A DNA stretch of 64,000 bases from Bacteroides intestinalis DSM 17393 (GTDB lineage Bacteria > Bacteroidota > Bacteroidia > Bacteroidales > Bacteroidaceae), in the NCBI RefSeq assembly GCF_000172175.1, contig NZ_ABJL02000008.1, positions 2,046,001 through 2,110,000 of the forward strand, read 5' to 3'. Positions 8,354 through 16,864 of the stretch are shown here, in pieces. Position 1 is the stretch's first letter. The number at the start of each line of letters is the position of its first letter. The position numbers and the translations under genes are program-made. The notes under the pieces are model-generated. The model searched no databases. It was not told the DNA's origin and was given only the letters and a program-made list of their open reading frames with translations.

Positions 8354-9705
8354 GAAATATATTAAAAGCTACCACGCTGGAAAACAAGTTTCCACTGTTC
8401 ACCGTGGAAAACGGGTGCATCGTTTCCAAAGATGCCGACATAACAGTGGCGTTCCGGGTGGAACTGCCCGAACTGTTCACCGTCACGGCAGCCGAATACG
8501 AAGCGATACATTCCGCTTGGAACAAGGCGGTAAAGGTGCTGCCCGATTACAGCATCGTACACAAACAGGACTGGTTCATCAAAGAGAACTATGCGCCTGA
8601 CATCCAAAAGGATGATTTGAGTTTCCTTTCCCGTTCTTTTGAACGCCATTTCAATGAACGACCGTTCTTAAACCATACCTGCTATTTGTTCCTGACAAAA
8701 ACGACAAAGGAACGTAGCCGGATGCAGAGTAACTTTTCCACCCTTTGCCGGGGCTTCCTTGTCCCCAAAGAGATAAAGGACAGGGAAACGGTTACAAAGT
8801 TTCTTGAAGCGGTGGGACAGTTTGAAAGCATTATGAACGATAGCGGTTTCATTACCCTTACCCGTCTGACTTCGGACGAGATAATCGGAACACGGGAAAC
8901 GGCGGGTATCGTAGAAAAATACTTTTCACTCTCACAGACCGACACCACCATGCTCAAAGATATCTCACTGGGGGCTGACGAAATGAAGATTGGGGATGAC
9001 ATTCTTTGCCTGCATACCCTTTCGGATGCCGAAGATATGCCGGGAAAGGTCGGAACAGATACCCGTTATGAAAAGCTATCCACCGACCGGAGCGATTGCA
9101 GGTTATCTTTTGCTTCTCCGGTGGGCGTACTGCTCTCCTGCAATCATATCTATAACCAGTACATCTTCATTGACGACCATACGGAGAACCTGAAACAGTT
9201 TGAAAAGATGGCTCGCAATATGCACTCCCTTTCCAAATACAGCCGTGCCAATCAGATTAACAAGTCTTGGATAGAGGAATATTTGAATGAAGCCCATTCA
9301 CTGGGGCTTATCTCCGTCCGTTGCCATTGTAATATCATGGCATGGAGTGACGACCGGGACGAACTGAAACACATTAAAAATGATGTGGGGTCACAGCTCG
9401 CACTTATGGAGTGCAAGCCACGCCACAACACCACCGACACGCCGACCCTGTTTTGGGCGGGCATACCCGGCAATCAGGCGGACTTTCCGGCGGAAGAAAG
9501 TTTCTACACCTTTATAGAACAGGCTCTTTGCCTGTTTACCGAAGAAACGAACTACAAAAGTTCGCTTTCCCCCTTTGGTATCAAGATGGTGGATAGGGTA
9601 ACGGGAAAGCCCTTGCACATTGACATTTCAGACTTACCCATGAAACGGGGTATCATTACCAATCGTAATAATACCCTATATTTTTGCCGTTTTTATATTG
9701 TTTGA
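8350..9705 (+). pseudogene. traG: traG 5' part: VirB4-like conjugation ATPase split by an IME
   Basis: N-terminal half (about 440 aa) of TraG, the VirB4-like ATPase that powers the conjugation channel. The start at 8350 (MRNILKATTLENKFPLF) overlaps traF. The frame runs normally to LPMKRGIITNRN, then enters IME DNA, adds about ten foreign residues (NTLYFCRFYIV) and stops at 9703-9705. The rest of the gene resumes at 18491 with NRNKFILGPSGSGKS. The break is therefore just before Walker A, so this fragment has no ATP-binding site. It is an interrupted gene, not a decayed one: the joined halves give a full-length protein of about 838 aa. Confidence 0.93.
9659..9671 (+). repeat. IME left attachment core
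   Basis: CCAATCGTAATAA, in traG frame Asn-Arg-Asn. It matches the right core at 10 of 13 bases; the three differences are all third codon positions. Confidence 0.8.
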
Positions 9706-9762
9706 ATTTATATATAAATAGCTGATATTTAGAGATTGTTAGGAAAATGATTTGGCTTTTGA

Positions 9763-9794
9763 TTTGCTATTTTTTCCGATAATCTCTATTTTTG
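9763..9794 (+). promoter_or_regulatory. Promoter of the IME integrase
   Basis: TTTG at 9763-9766, a 20-bp spacer, then TATTTTTG at 9787-9794: a full match to the Bacteroides -33 / -7 consensus. Transcription would start about 45 nt before the integrase ATG. The -7 box overlaps the left subterminal repeat, so integrase bound there could repress its own gene. Confidence 0.65.
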
Positions 9795-9810
9795 TATGCA
9801 AATCGTATGT
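9784..9810 (+). repeat. IME left subterminal repeat
   Basis: CTCTATTTTTGTATGCAAAT followed by CGTATGT; a near copy, in the same orientation, lies at 18375-18399 near the right end. Candidate integrase arm-type site. Confidence 0.6.
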
Positions 9811-9845
9811 ACAAAATAGACATATAACAATAAACAAGGCAGCCT

Positions 9846-11075
9846 ATGTTCAAGTATTCAAAAGATGGCATATCCGTACTGTCGGTACTGGATGCACGCA
9901 GGGCGAAGAAAAGCGGTCTGTTCCCTGTCAAGATACAAGTGATACACAACCGCAAGCAGAAATATTATTCCACCGGAAAGGAATTGTCCAAAGAGGACTG
10001 GGAAATCCTTGCCGAAAGCAAGAGCCGCAGACTGATTGAGATACGGGCAAGCGTGGAAAACAGTTTCTCCATCATAAAAAGCCAAGTGGAAGCCCTTGCG
10101 GAACGTGGGGACTTCTGTTTCGATGCGCTCAGCATGAGGTTGGGCAGATGTACTGGTACAACCCTTAACACAGCCATACAGGGGAAAATAGACGCATTCA
10201 AACTCAACGGGCAGGTAAATTCCTATTATAACTATCGCAGCACGTTGAAAAGCATAGAACGGTTCGCAGGCGGCAGCGTGCCGTTCTCTGCGGTTTCTGC
10301 GGACTGGCTGTCACGCCTTGACAAGTTCCTGCGGAACGAGGGCAAGACCGTCACCACCATAAATTTCTATATGAAAGCCCTTAAATGTGTGGTGAATGAC
10401 GCAAGGCGCAACGGGATTTTGAAAGAAGCCCAATACCCGTTCGGCAGGGGAAAGTACGAGATTCCGAGCGGCAACAGCCGAAAGTTAGCCTTGACGATGG
10501 AACAGATAAAAAAAGTCGTGACATACAAGGGCAGCAAGACCGTTGAAAAGTACCGGGACTTTTGGTTTTTCTCCTACCTGTGCAACGGAATCAATTTCAG
10601 GGATATGCTTTTCTTGCGGTATGGGAACATCGTGGACGGTGAAATCTGCTTTGTACGCTCCAAGACATCGCACACGTCCAACCATATACGGGAAATAAGG
10701 GCGGTGCTCACTCCCGAAATGCGGGATATTATAAAACGGTGGGGAAACCCGGACGAAGGGAATCCCGATACTTTCCTTTTCAAGTATGCCAAAGACACGG
10801 AGGACGAATTTGTCATTTCCAATATTGTCAGACGGGTAACGCACCGTTGCAACATCGCTTTGGCTAAAATAGCCCAAGCTGTCGGTGTCCCCCGTTTCAC
10901 GACCTATTCCGCCCGGCATTCCTATGCGACTGTCTTAAAACGTAGCGGAACGAACATCGCTTACATATCCGAGAGTTTGGGGCATTCAAGCCTTGCCATC
11001 ACGGAGAACTACCTCGCCAGTTTCGAGCAGGAGGAGCGGATAAGGAATGCGCAGTTATTAACCAAATTCGATTGA
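9846..11075 (+). CDS. IME tyrosine recombinase (integrase)
   Basis: 409 aa. An N-terminal arm-binding region (about residues 1-90) precedes a SAM-like core-binding domain (100-200) and the catalytic domain. Visible catalytic box: TTYSARHSYATVL (His-x-x-Arg type region), then LGHSSLAITENYL with the nucleophile Tyr. The usual Arg I motif is replaced by CNGINFRD; IntDOT-type recombinases of Bacteroides also lack the canonical Arg I, and they are known to tolerate mismatches between recombining sites. This fits the mismatched att cores found here. The gene faces inward from the left end behind a strong consensus promoter. Confidence 0.93.
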   Translation: MFKYSKDGISVLSVLDARRAKKSGLFPVKIQVIHNRKQKYYSTGKELSKEDWEILAESKSRRLIEIRASVENSFSIIKSQVEALAERGDFCFDALSMRLGRCTGTTLNTAIQGKIDAFKLNGQVNSYYNYRSTLKSIERFAGGSVPFSAVSADWLSRLDKFLRNEGKTVTTINFYMKALKCVVNDARRNGILKEAQYPFGRGKYEIPSGNSRKLALTMEQIKKVVTYKGSKTVEKYRDFWFFSYLCNGINFRDMLFLRYGNIVDGEICFVRSKTSHTSNHIREIRAVLTPEMRDIIKRWGNPDEGNPDTFLFKYAKDTEDEFVISNIVRRVTHRCNIALAKIAQAVGVPRFTTYSARHSYATVLKRSGTNIAYISESLGHSSLAITENYLASFEQEERIRNAQLLTKFD

Positions 11076-11078
11076 GCC

Positions 11079-11483
11079 ATGCCGAACAAGAAAACCAAGA
11101 CGGTGAAGATTAGACACCTTGAATGTTTCAGTGCCATTTACGGGGAACTGGCGCAGAATCCCGAATATGCAGGCTACGAAATAGAAGAAGCCGTACTGCA
11201 AGTAAAATCATATATTCCCCCCGCCGTCAAAGACGTGGACAAGGCGATAGAGAAAATAAGGTTCAGCCATGCCACCCGTAAATACAAGTACCCCGTATTC
11301 GAGGGCAGGGAACTGATAGACCAAAAGACATTGGCGAAAATGGCGGGCGTGAGCAGGCAGACCGTAGCCCGGTGGGAGGAACTCGGTTTCATATCCCGTT
11401 CGGACATAGGGCTGTCGGGAAGCAAATATTTCGTAATAAAAGAAGTCGTTTCCCAACTTGAAAGGTTAAAGGATGTAAAATAG
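11079..11483 (+). CDS. HTH protein next to integrase (excision/regulation factor candidate)
   Basis: 134 aa, 3 bp after the integrase stop, so probably co-transcribed. The C-terminal part contains a clear helix-turn-helix (QKTLAKMAGVSRQTVARWEE, about residues 87-106), followed by a recognition-like wing (LGFISRSDIGLSGSKYF). The N-terminal 75 residues are of unknown fold. Placement directly after int suggests a recombination directionality factor or a regulator of int, but no family is certain. Confidence 0.75.
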   Translation: MPNKKTKTVKIRHLECFSAIYGELAQNPEYAGYEIEEAVLQVKSYIPPAVKDVDKAIEKIRFSHATRKYKYPVFEGRELIDQKTLAKMAGVSRQTVARWEELGFISRSDIGLSGSKYFVIKEVVSQLERLKDVK

Positions 11484-11735
11484 CGGCATTCGCATAATCA
11501 CTTAACATACATAGGACAAACGGTGTGTTGGAAGGACAAAAATCGCCAATACATCGTTTGTCCCTTTTTTATCCCGTTCCAATCTTGCCGGATGTCCTGC
11601 ATTGTCCCAAGTTGTCCGGTCTGTGTCAAGTGATTAGTAATTGAATAATCGGTTTCTTTTATTCTTCCTTTGCGGCATCAACCGGTTGCAACGGCTATGA
11701 CGGTAGCCAAGTAATAACTAAAAAAGGAAGAAAAT
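11484..11735. other. IME intergenic gap with GGACA/TGTCC motifs and terminator-like hairpin
   Basis: About 250 bp. GGACAAACG (near 11513) pairs with CGTTTGTCC (near 11560), followed by CTTTTTT, a plausible terminator for the int operon. Several further GGACA / TGTCC words follow to about 11620. GGACAAACG is also part of the phased ICE arrays, so the IME may carry sites for the same protein. A second transcript probably starts just before 11736. Confidence 0.45.
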
Positions 11736-12089
11736 ATGACAAACATTATTTTGACAACGCCCGAAGAACTCCGGGCTATCGTGAGCGAAACCGTTTCCCA
11801 GTCATTGGCTGGATTCACCCAGCCGAGGAACGAACCCGACAACCTCACGCCCGATGTGGCGGTAGAGGTGCTGGAACGACACGGTTTTCTGATTTCAAAG
11901 GCACGGCTCTACAAGCTGACCGCCAAAAAGGAAGTGCCGTTCCGCAAATACGGGAACAAATTGCTTTTCTCACGGAAAGAGCTTCTCACGTGGGCGGAAA
12001 ACCTTGCAAAAAGGGTAAACGACAAGGACGAGGCGGCACTCGCCATCGCCAAGAGCGCAAACCGGAAAATCCGTAATTATGGAAAATAA
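11736..12089 (+). CDS. Excisionase-like HTH protein (DUF3853-like)
   Basis: 117 aa. A winged-helix/MerR-type DNA-binding segment sits in the second half (FLISKARLYKLTAKKEVPF then KYGNKLLFSRKELLTWAEN), the pattern of excisionase-like HTH_17 proteins. In Bacteroides mobilizable elements a protein of this kind lies between int and the replication/mobilization genes and controls excision. The end overlaps the next start by 11 nt, indicating coupling to the AAA ATPase gene. Confidence 0.75.
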   Translation: MTNIILTTPEELRAIVSETVSQSLAGFTQPRNEPDNLTPDVAVEVLERHGFLISKARLYKLTAKKEVPFRKYGNKLLFSRKELLTWAENLAKRVNDKDEAALAIAKSANRKIRNYGK

Positions 12090-13152
12090 GAGGAAAGAAG
12101 AAGCCGGGCAGGATGTCACCATGCAGAAAGAGGATTTCGCAGCCCTTTGGAAAACCATTCATCTGAAAGTGACGGACACTTATGAAGTGCCGCCCGAAAT
12201 ACTTTGGGTGAACGGCTCTACCATTGGCACGCTGGGTAATTTCAGCGCATCCACGGGTAAAGCCAAGAGCAAAAAGACATTCAACATCTCCGCTATCGTT
12301 GCGGCAGCGTTGAAGAATGACGAGGTACTGAAGTATTCGGCATGCCTGCCACCGAACAAACGGAAAATCCTCTATGTAGATACCGAGCAGAGCAAATACC
12401 ATTGCCATAAGGTAATGGAGCGTATTTTGCGGCTTGCAGGACTGCCTACCGACAAGGACAGGGAGGATTTTGTTTTCATCGTGCTAAGGGAGCAGACACC
12501 CGACAAGCGGAAGCAGATTATCGGCTATATGCTGGAAAATATGCCCGATGTGGGGTTGCTCATCATTGACGGAATCCGTGATTTGATGTACGACATCAAC
12601 AGCCCCAGCGAATCGACAGACCTAATCAACCTCTTAATGCGCTGGTCAAGCGGATATAACCTGCATATCCATACCGTACTGCATTTGAACAAGGGGGATG
12701 ACAACACAAGGGGGCATATCGGTACGGAGTTGAACAACAAGGCTGAAACCGTCCTGCAAATCACGAAAAGCCAGCAGGACGGTAACATAAGCGAGGTAAA
12801 GGCGATGCACATACGTGACCGGGAGTTTGACCCGTTCGCATTCCGTATCAACGACAGCGCATTGCCGGAAGCTGTGGACGGTTATGTATTCAAGCAGCCC
12901 AGCCAAGACAGGGGCTTTCCACTGGCAGAACTGACGGAGCAACAGCACAGGACGGCTTTGGAAAACGGTTTTGGCAAACAGGTTATATATGGTTACGAGA
13001 ATGTCCTAAAGACCTTGAAACAAGGCTATGCAAGTATCGGCTACGAGCGTGGGCGCAATATCCATGTGGAACTGAACAAGTTCCTTGTGAACAAGCGCAT
13101 GATTGTGAAAGAGGGTAAGGGTTACCGCTATAATCCCGATTTCCATTATTAA
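12079..13152 (+). CDS. RepA/DnaB-like AAA ATPase (AAA_25 type)
   Basis: 357 aa. A RecA-fold ATPase: Walker A-like SASTGKAKSKKTF (about residues 53-65), YVDTEQSKYHC (box 1a, about 98-108), Walker B LLIIDGIRDLM (about 158-168), and HTVLHLNKGDDNTRGHIGTE as a sensor-like motif. This is the RepA-like helicase family found in plasmids and mobilizable elements. With the primase encoded next, it probably supports replication of the excised circle or second-strand synthesis after transfer. The C-terminal 70 residues form an unassigned, possibly winged-helix, domain. Confidence 0.85.
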   Translation: MENKRKEEAGQDVTMQKEDFAALWKTIHLKVTDTYEVPPEILWVNGSTIGTLGNFSASTGKAKSKKTFNISAIVAAALKNDEVLKYSACLPPNKRKILYVDTEQSKYHCHKVMERILRLAGLPTDKDREDFVFIVLREQTPDKRKQIIGYMLENMPDVGLLIIDGIRDLMYDINSPSESTDLINLLMRWSSGYNLHIHTVLHLNKGDDNTRGHIGTELNNKAETVLQITKSQQDGNISEVKAMHIRDREFDPFAFRINDSALPEAVDGYVFKQPSQDRGFPLAELTEQQHRTALENGFGKQVIYGYENVLKTLKQGYASIGYERGRNIHVELNKFLVNKRMIVKEGKGYRYNPDFHY

Positions 13153-13315
13153 AAGTCAGTTTGGTTTAGTCCGGGTGTATATATAAGAGGAACGGACTTA
13201 CTATTTCCCTGTATCGGAACAAGCAGGTTTAGTATGGTACGGGTATATATATAACGAACTAAACAGGACTGGCGCATTTTTCAACTATTTTTTAATCCCC
13301 AAAAAAGAAAATGTT
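13153..13315. promoter_or_regulatory. Candidate IME replication origin / regulatory repeats
   Basis: A 160-bp AT-rich gap between helicase and primase genes. GTTTAGT (13227-13233) and its inverse ACTAAAC (13258-13264) flank a TATATATA core. A related but less regular unit (GTTTAGT at 13164, TATATATA, GGACTTA) precedes it. A third such unit, with the same CGAACTAAAC right arm, lies near the right end at 18159-18201. Repeats of this kind beside a RepA-like helicase suggest an origin or an operator. Confidence 0.45.
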
Positions 13316-14281
13316 ATGAACATCGAAGATGTAAAACAAATACCCATCGCAGACTATCTGCATAGTTTAGGTTACTCTCCTGTCAAGCAGCAGGGTAACG
13401 GCTTATGGTACAAATCACCGTTAAGGGAGGAACACGAACCGTCTTTCAAGGTGAACACTGACCGCAACCTTTGGTATGACTTTGGCGCAGGCAAGGGCGG
13501 CAACATCATCGCACTGGCAAAGGAACTCTATTGTTCCGACAGCTTGCCATACCTTTTAAACCGGATAGCGGAACAGACACCGCACATCCGTCCGGTCAGT
13601 TTTTCTTTTCCCCAGCGTAGGAAAGAACCGAGTTTCCAGCATTTGGAAGTCCGTGACCTTACCCATCCGGCATTGCTCCGTTACTTGCAGGGACGGGGTA
13701 TCAATATCGAACTGGCAAAAAGAGAATGTAAGGAACTCCATTTTACCAATAACGGCAGACCGTTCTTCGCTATCGGTTTCCCGAACATGACAGGAGGTTA
13801 TGAGGTGCGCAACTCTTTTTTCAAAGGCTGCATCGCCCCGAAAGACATCACCCATATACGGCAGCAGGGAGAGCCGAGAGAGAAATGTCTGGTGTTCGAG
13901 GGTTTCATGGACTACCTCTCTTTCCTTACGCTCCGCATGAGGAACTGTCCGACCATGCCCGACCTTGACAGGCAGGATTATGTCATTCTTAACTCTACCG
14001 CCAATGTGTCGAAAGCCCTTGACGTGATGTCCCCGTATGAACGCATCCACTGTATGCTTGACAATGACAAGGCTGGATATGAAGCGACACGGGATATCGA
14101 GTTGGAATACTCCTACCGTGTACGTGACTTCTCACACAATTACAGGGGATATTCGGACTTGAACGATTACCTGTGCGGCAGGAAGCAGGAACGGAAAAAC
14201 GCAGCCAGCCAAGTGCAGGAAACGAAGCAGGAAACCGGACAACGTGCCGCCCCAAGACAAAAGAGAGGCAGGGGCATTTAA
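13316..14281 (+). CDS. DNA primase (CHC2-type N-terminus plus Toprim domain)
   Basis: 321 aa. The N-terminal region carries the primase-type pattern YKSPLREEHEPSFKV and NLWYDFGAGKGGNIIALA (residues about 30-75), as in CHC2 domains but with few cysteines, so zinc binding may be lost. The Toprim domain follows with CLVFEGFMDYLSFL (about 193-206) and later HCMLDNDKAGYEAT (about 245-258), the acidic metal-binding motifs. It would prime DNA synthesis on the transferred or excised IME strand. It works with the helicase encoded just upstream. The visible ICE part shows no primase of its own. Confidence 0.87.
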   Translation: MNIEDVKQIPIADYLHSLGYSPVKQQGNGLWYKSPLREEHEPSFKVNTDRNLWYDFGAGKGGNIIALAKELYCSDSLPYLLNRIAEQTPHIRPVSFSFPQRRKEPSFQHLEVRDLTHPALLRYLQGRGINIELAKRECKELHFTNNGRPFFAIGFPNMTGGYEVRNSFFKGCIAPKDITHIRQQGEPREKCLVFEGFMDYLSFLTLRMRNCPTMPDLDRQDYVILNSTANVSKALDVMSPYERIHCMLDNDKAGYEATRDIELEYSYRVRDFSHNYRGYSDLNDYLCGRKQERKNAASQVQETKQETGQRAAPRQKRGRGI

Positions 14282-14310
14282 TCCGGCAGGACTACCAACG
14301 GCTGGCGGTT

Positions 14311-14365
14311 TATTTGGAGAGCAAGGTTATGTTTCGGTATACCGAAACCATCTTGCTTTGCTCAC
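14311..14365. promoter_or_regulatory. Candidate IME oriT (palindromic hairpin)
   Basis: A perfect 18-bp palindrome GTTTCGGTATACCGAAAC at 14331-14348, nested within longer imperfect arms AGCAAG (14320) and CTTGCT. It lies 70 to 100 bp before the mobC-like/relaxase pair, in the 145-bp gap after the primase. Location and symmetry fit an oriT, but the nick site cannot be read from sequence. Confidence 0.5.
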
Positions 14366-14426
14366 CGCAAAGGAAATCGCTCCCGTTGGTCGCAATTTCT
14401 AATATACCACCTAAAAGTAAAAAGAC

Positions 14427-14810
14427 ATGAAGAAGATACAGGACAAGCCGGGCGGTCGTCCGGCAAAAAAACGGACGGACAAGCAGAAAAAAGTAGTCAG
14501 TACGAAACTGACCGAGTTGCAGTATTACGCCATCAGAAAGCGAGCCGGGGAAGCCGGGTTACGTATCAGTGAGTATGTCCGGCAGGCGGTTGTTTCGGCA
14601 GAGGTCATCCCCCGGCTGAACAGGCAGGATGCGGACACCATCCGCAAGCTGGCAGGGGAAGCCAACAACATCAATCAGTTGGCGCACCGGGCGAATGCCG
14701 GAGGTTTCGCACTGGTTGCGGTGGAACTTTTGAAGCTCAAAGATAGGATTGTTGAAATCATAAACCATTTGTCGGATGATTGGAAAAATAAAAAAGGGAA
14801 GCGGTTTTAA
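14427..14810 (+). CDS. MobC-like relaxosome protein (IME)
   Basis: 127 aa, basic. Ribbon-helix-helix-like N-terminus (VVSTKLTELQYYAIRKRA, GLRISEYVRQAVV) followed by the conserved MobC-type C-terminus (LNRQDADTIRKLAGEANNIN, then NQLAHRANAGG). Proteins of this family bind and open oriT DNA for the relaxase. The gene overlaps the relaxase start by 35 nt, a typical arrangement. It is a different protein family member from ICE MobA, so the IME brings its own relaxosome. Confidence 0.9.
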   Translation: MKKIQDKPGGRPAKKRTDKQKKVVSTKLTELQYYAIRKRAGEAGLRISEYVRQAVVSAEVIPRLNRQDADTIRKLAGEANNINQLAHRANAGGFALVAVELLKLKDRIVEIINHLSDDWKNKKGKRF

Positions 14811-15696
14811 GGGCTGTGTGAACTATGTGCTTGGCAAGGAGCAGGCGGTTTTGCTTCATGCGGACGGAGTTCTGACGGAAAGCCGGAGCGATATAATCCG
14901 CAGCTTCTGTATGCAGACCGGGATGAATCCCGACTTGAAAAAGCCGGTAGGACATATTGCGTTAAGCTATTCGGCAGTGGATGCACCTAAATTGACGGAC
15001 GGGAAGATGATACAGCTTGCGCAGGAGTATATGCGTGAAATGAAAATCACCGATACGCAGTATATCATCGTGCGCCACCAAGACCGGGAACATCCACATG
15101 TGCATATCGTGTTCAACCGCATAGACAACAACGGCAAGAGCATTTCGGACAGGAACGACATGTACCGTAACGAACAGGTATGCAAGAAGCTGAAAGCCAA
15201 ACACGGGCTTTATTTCGCCAAGGGGAAAGAGCAGGTGAAGCAGCACCGATTGAAAGAGCCGGACAAGTCGAAATACGAGATTTACACGGCTGTGAAGAAT
15301 GAAATCGGCAAATCCCGTAACTGGCAGCAGTTACAGCAGCGGTTAGCGGAAATGGGTATTGCTATCCAGTTCAAGTATAAGGGACAGACAAGCGAGATAC
15401 AGGGCATATCCATTTCCAAAGGCGAATACACGTTCAAGGGTTCGGAGATAGACCGCAGTTTCTGTTTTTCCAAACTGGATAAATGTTTCGGGGATGCAGG
15501 AATGAATGTTGCCGAAAGCCAACGGCAAACAACTTTCGCACCCGTTCGGGAGCAGGCACCTGCACCGAGCAAGGCTGACAGCCCGTTGATAACAGGTTCA
15601 CTCGGTCTGTTTTCCGCTTCTTCTCCCCCAGTGGATGAAGAACCTAATTTTAATTTGAGAAAGAAGAAGAAAAAGAAAAAACAACTTAAATTGTAA
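14776..15696 (+). CDS. IME relaxase (MobB-like)
   Basis: 306 aa. The relaxase domain covers residues 1-150: catalytic-tyrosine region GFKGCVNYVLGKEQ (Tyr17), and three-histidine motif HQDREHPHVHIVFNRID at residues 101-117 (H101, H106, H108, H110). The C-terminus is polar and ends in a lysine tract. It would nick the IME oriT and pilot the strand through the channel of a helper ICE. It shares the general fold but little obvious sequence with the ICE relaxase at 3236-4480. Confidence 0.93.
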   Translation: MIGKIKKGSGFKGCVNYVLGKEQAVLLHADGVLTESRSDIIRSFCMQTGMNPDLKKPVGHIALSYSAVDAPKLTDGKMIQLAQEYMREMKITDTQYIIVRHQDREHPHVHIVFNRIDNNGKSISDRNDMYRNEQVCKKLKAKHGLYFAKGKEQVKQHRLKEPDKSKYEIYTAVKNEIGKSRNWQQLQQRLAEMGIAIQFKYKGQTSEIQGISISKGEYTFKGSEIDRSFCFSKLDKCFGDAGMNVAESQRQTTFAPVREQAPAPSKADSPLITGSLGLFSASSPPVDEEPNFNLRKKKKKKKQLKL

Positions 15697-15700
15697 AGAC

Positions 15701-16420
15701 ATGGAAGACAATTTGATTTTAGAGGGGCTTCTCTCTATGGTTACGGAACTGAAAGAGAAGCTGGAAGCACAGGTAACGCCAGCCAGCCGGGAGGAAACTC
15801 TCGAACGGCTGGGAACAATCGAACAAGCGTTGTCGGAACTGCACAGTAATTCGGCTGTTCCCGAAGAAAAGTTGCAGGTTATTCAAAGCCAACTTGACGA
15901 CATAAGGAGCAGGATGCAAGGTCAGCAGAAGAACATAGAGGACACCAAGAAAATAACATTGGAAACCTACCGTTGTTTCAAGGTGATGATTGATACTTTG
16001 GGCTCTTGCAGGACGGATAAAGAGGAAGCTACGCCCTTACCGTTCTATCAACGGATTTACAACAAGGTCGCTTCTTGGATTCGTCCGGAATTGTTTGTTT
16101 TTTCGGCAGTGCTGGTTGTCTGTTCCGTTTCCATATTCTTGAATGTCCGTTTGGCTGAACGTATGCAGCAGTTGCAGGACAACGATATGAAATACCGCTA
16201 TTTGCTGATGCAAGGACAGGCAGACGGGGAAGTCTTTGATATACTGGAAACCAAATTCAATTGGCAGAGGGATAACGGTTTTATCCAAAGTCTAACCGAT
16301 TCTGTGATAGATTTTGAGTATCGCAGCAGGAAGCAGGCGGAAGCGTTGGAGCGTGCAAGGCTACTCAATGAACAAGCCGAGCTGTTGAGAAAGGAAGCCG
16401 ATAAACTAGGTAAGCCATAA
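15701..16420 (+). CDS. Coiled-coil membrane protein of the mobilization operon
   Basis: 239 aa, 4 bp after the relaxase. Residues 10-90 are helical and heptad-like, a single hydrophobic segment follows (FVFSAVLVVCSVSIFLNV, about residues 131-148), and a second coiled coil forms the C-terminus. I do not recognise a named family. Its place after the relaxase suggests a role in docking the relaxosome at the membrane or at the coupling protein of the helper element; this is inference from topology and position. Confidence 0.65.
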   Translation: MEDNLILEGLLSMVTELKEKLEAQVTPASREETLERLGTIEQALSELHSNSAVPEEKLQVIQSQLDDIRSRMQGQQKNIEDTKKITLETYRCFKVMIDTLGSCRTDKEEATPLPFYQRIYNKVASWIRPELFVFSAVLVVCSVSIFLNVRLAERMQQLQDNDMKYRYLLMQGQADGEVFDILETKFNWQRDNGFIQSLTDSVIDFEYRSRKQAEALERARLLNEQAELLRKEADKLGKP

Positions 16421-16508
16421 GTGGAGTAAAGCCGGAGTGATGAATCATGTTTATCGCCCGGCTTTTCAAATTCATTTATTTTTCTTCGGACAGCATGTCG
16501 TTAGGTAT

Positions 16509-16799
16509 TCAGAAGAATAATTTATAACAAAGTATGCCCAATAAAAATAATCCTAAAAGGCATATTGCAAAAATTATATATGCCTTGAATAGATAAATTT
16601 GGTCTGACTGTTCTTTTGCTATGGTATTTTTACGGATTTCCTCTATCGTTTCAATGGAAATGTTGGATAAATTAATATTTTTTCCCTTGTTTACGAGGTA
16701 TTTATGATGTTCTTTCATCCTTTCTTTATTCAATTTGCGAAGCTCACGGTTCTCTTTGTCCCGTTGTAGCATATCATTTATACAGCCTAATGTTCCCAT
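16509..16799 (-). CDS. Small single-pass membrane protein (unknown)
   Basis: 96 aa, minus strand, convergent with the mobilization operon. The N-terminal 70 residues are charged and predicted helical; a C-terminal hydrophobic anchor (AYIIFAICLLGLFLLGILCY) ends the protein. It is the second gene after the TonB-C-like gene, 66 bp downstream, so both may form one cargo operon. No known family recognised. Confidence 0.55.
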   Translation of the reverse strand: MGTLGCINDMLQRDKENRELRKLNKERMKEHHKYLVNKGKNINLSNISIETIEEIRKNTIAKEQSDQIYLFKAYIIFAICLLGLFLLGILCYKLFF

Positions 16800-16864
16800 T
16801 TTTTAGTTTAAATTTAATTTCTGTTTTGATAATTCAATTATAATCACGATGTTCATTCAAGGAT

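Noticed and set aside
9672..9705. traG stop read as a simple nonsense mutation or frameshift
   Set aside because: The sequence after the NRN codons is IME DNA and the gene resumes in frame at 18491; this is an insertion.
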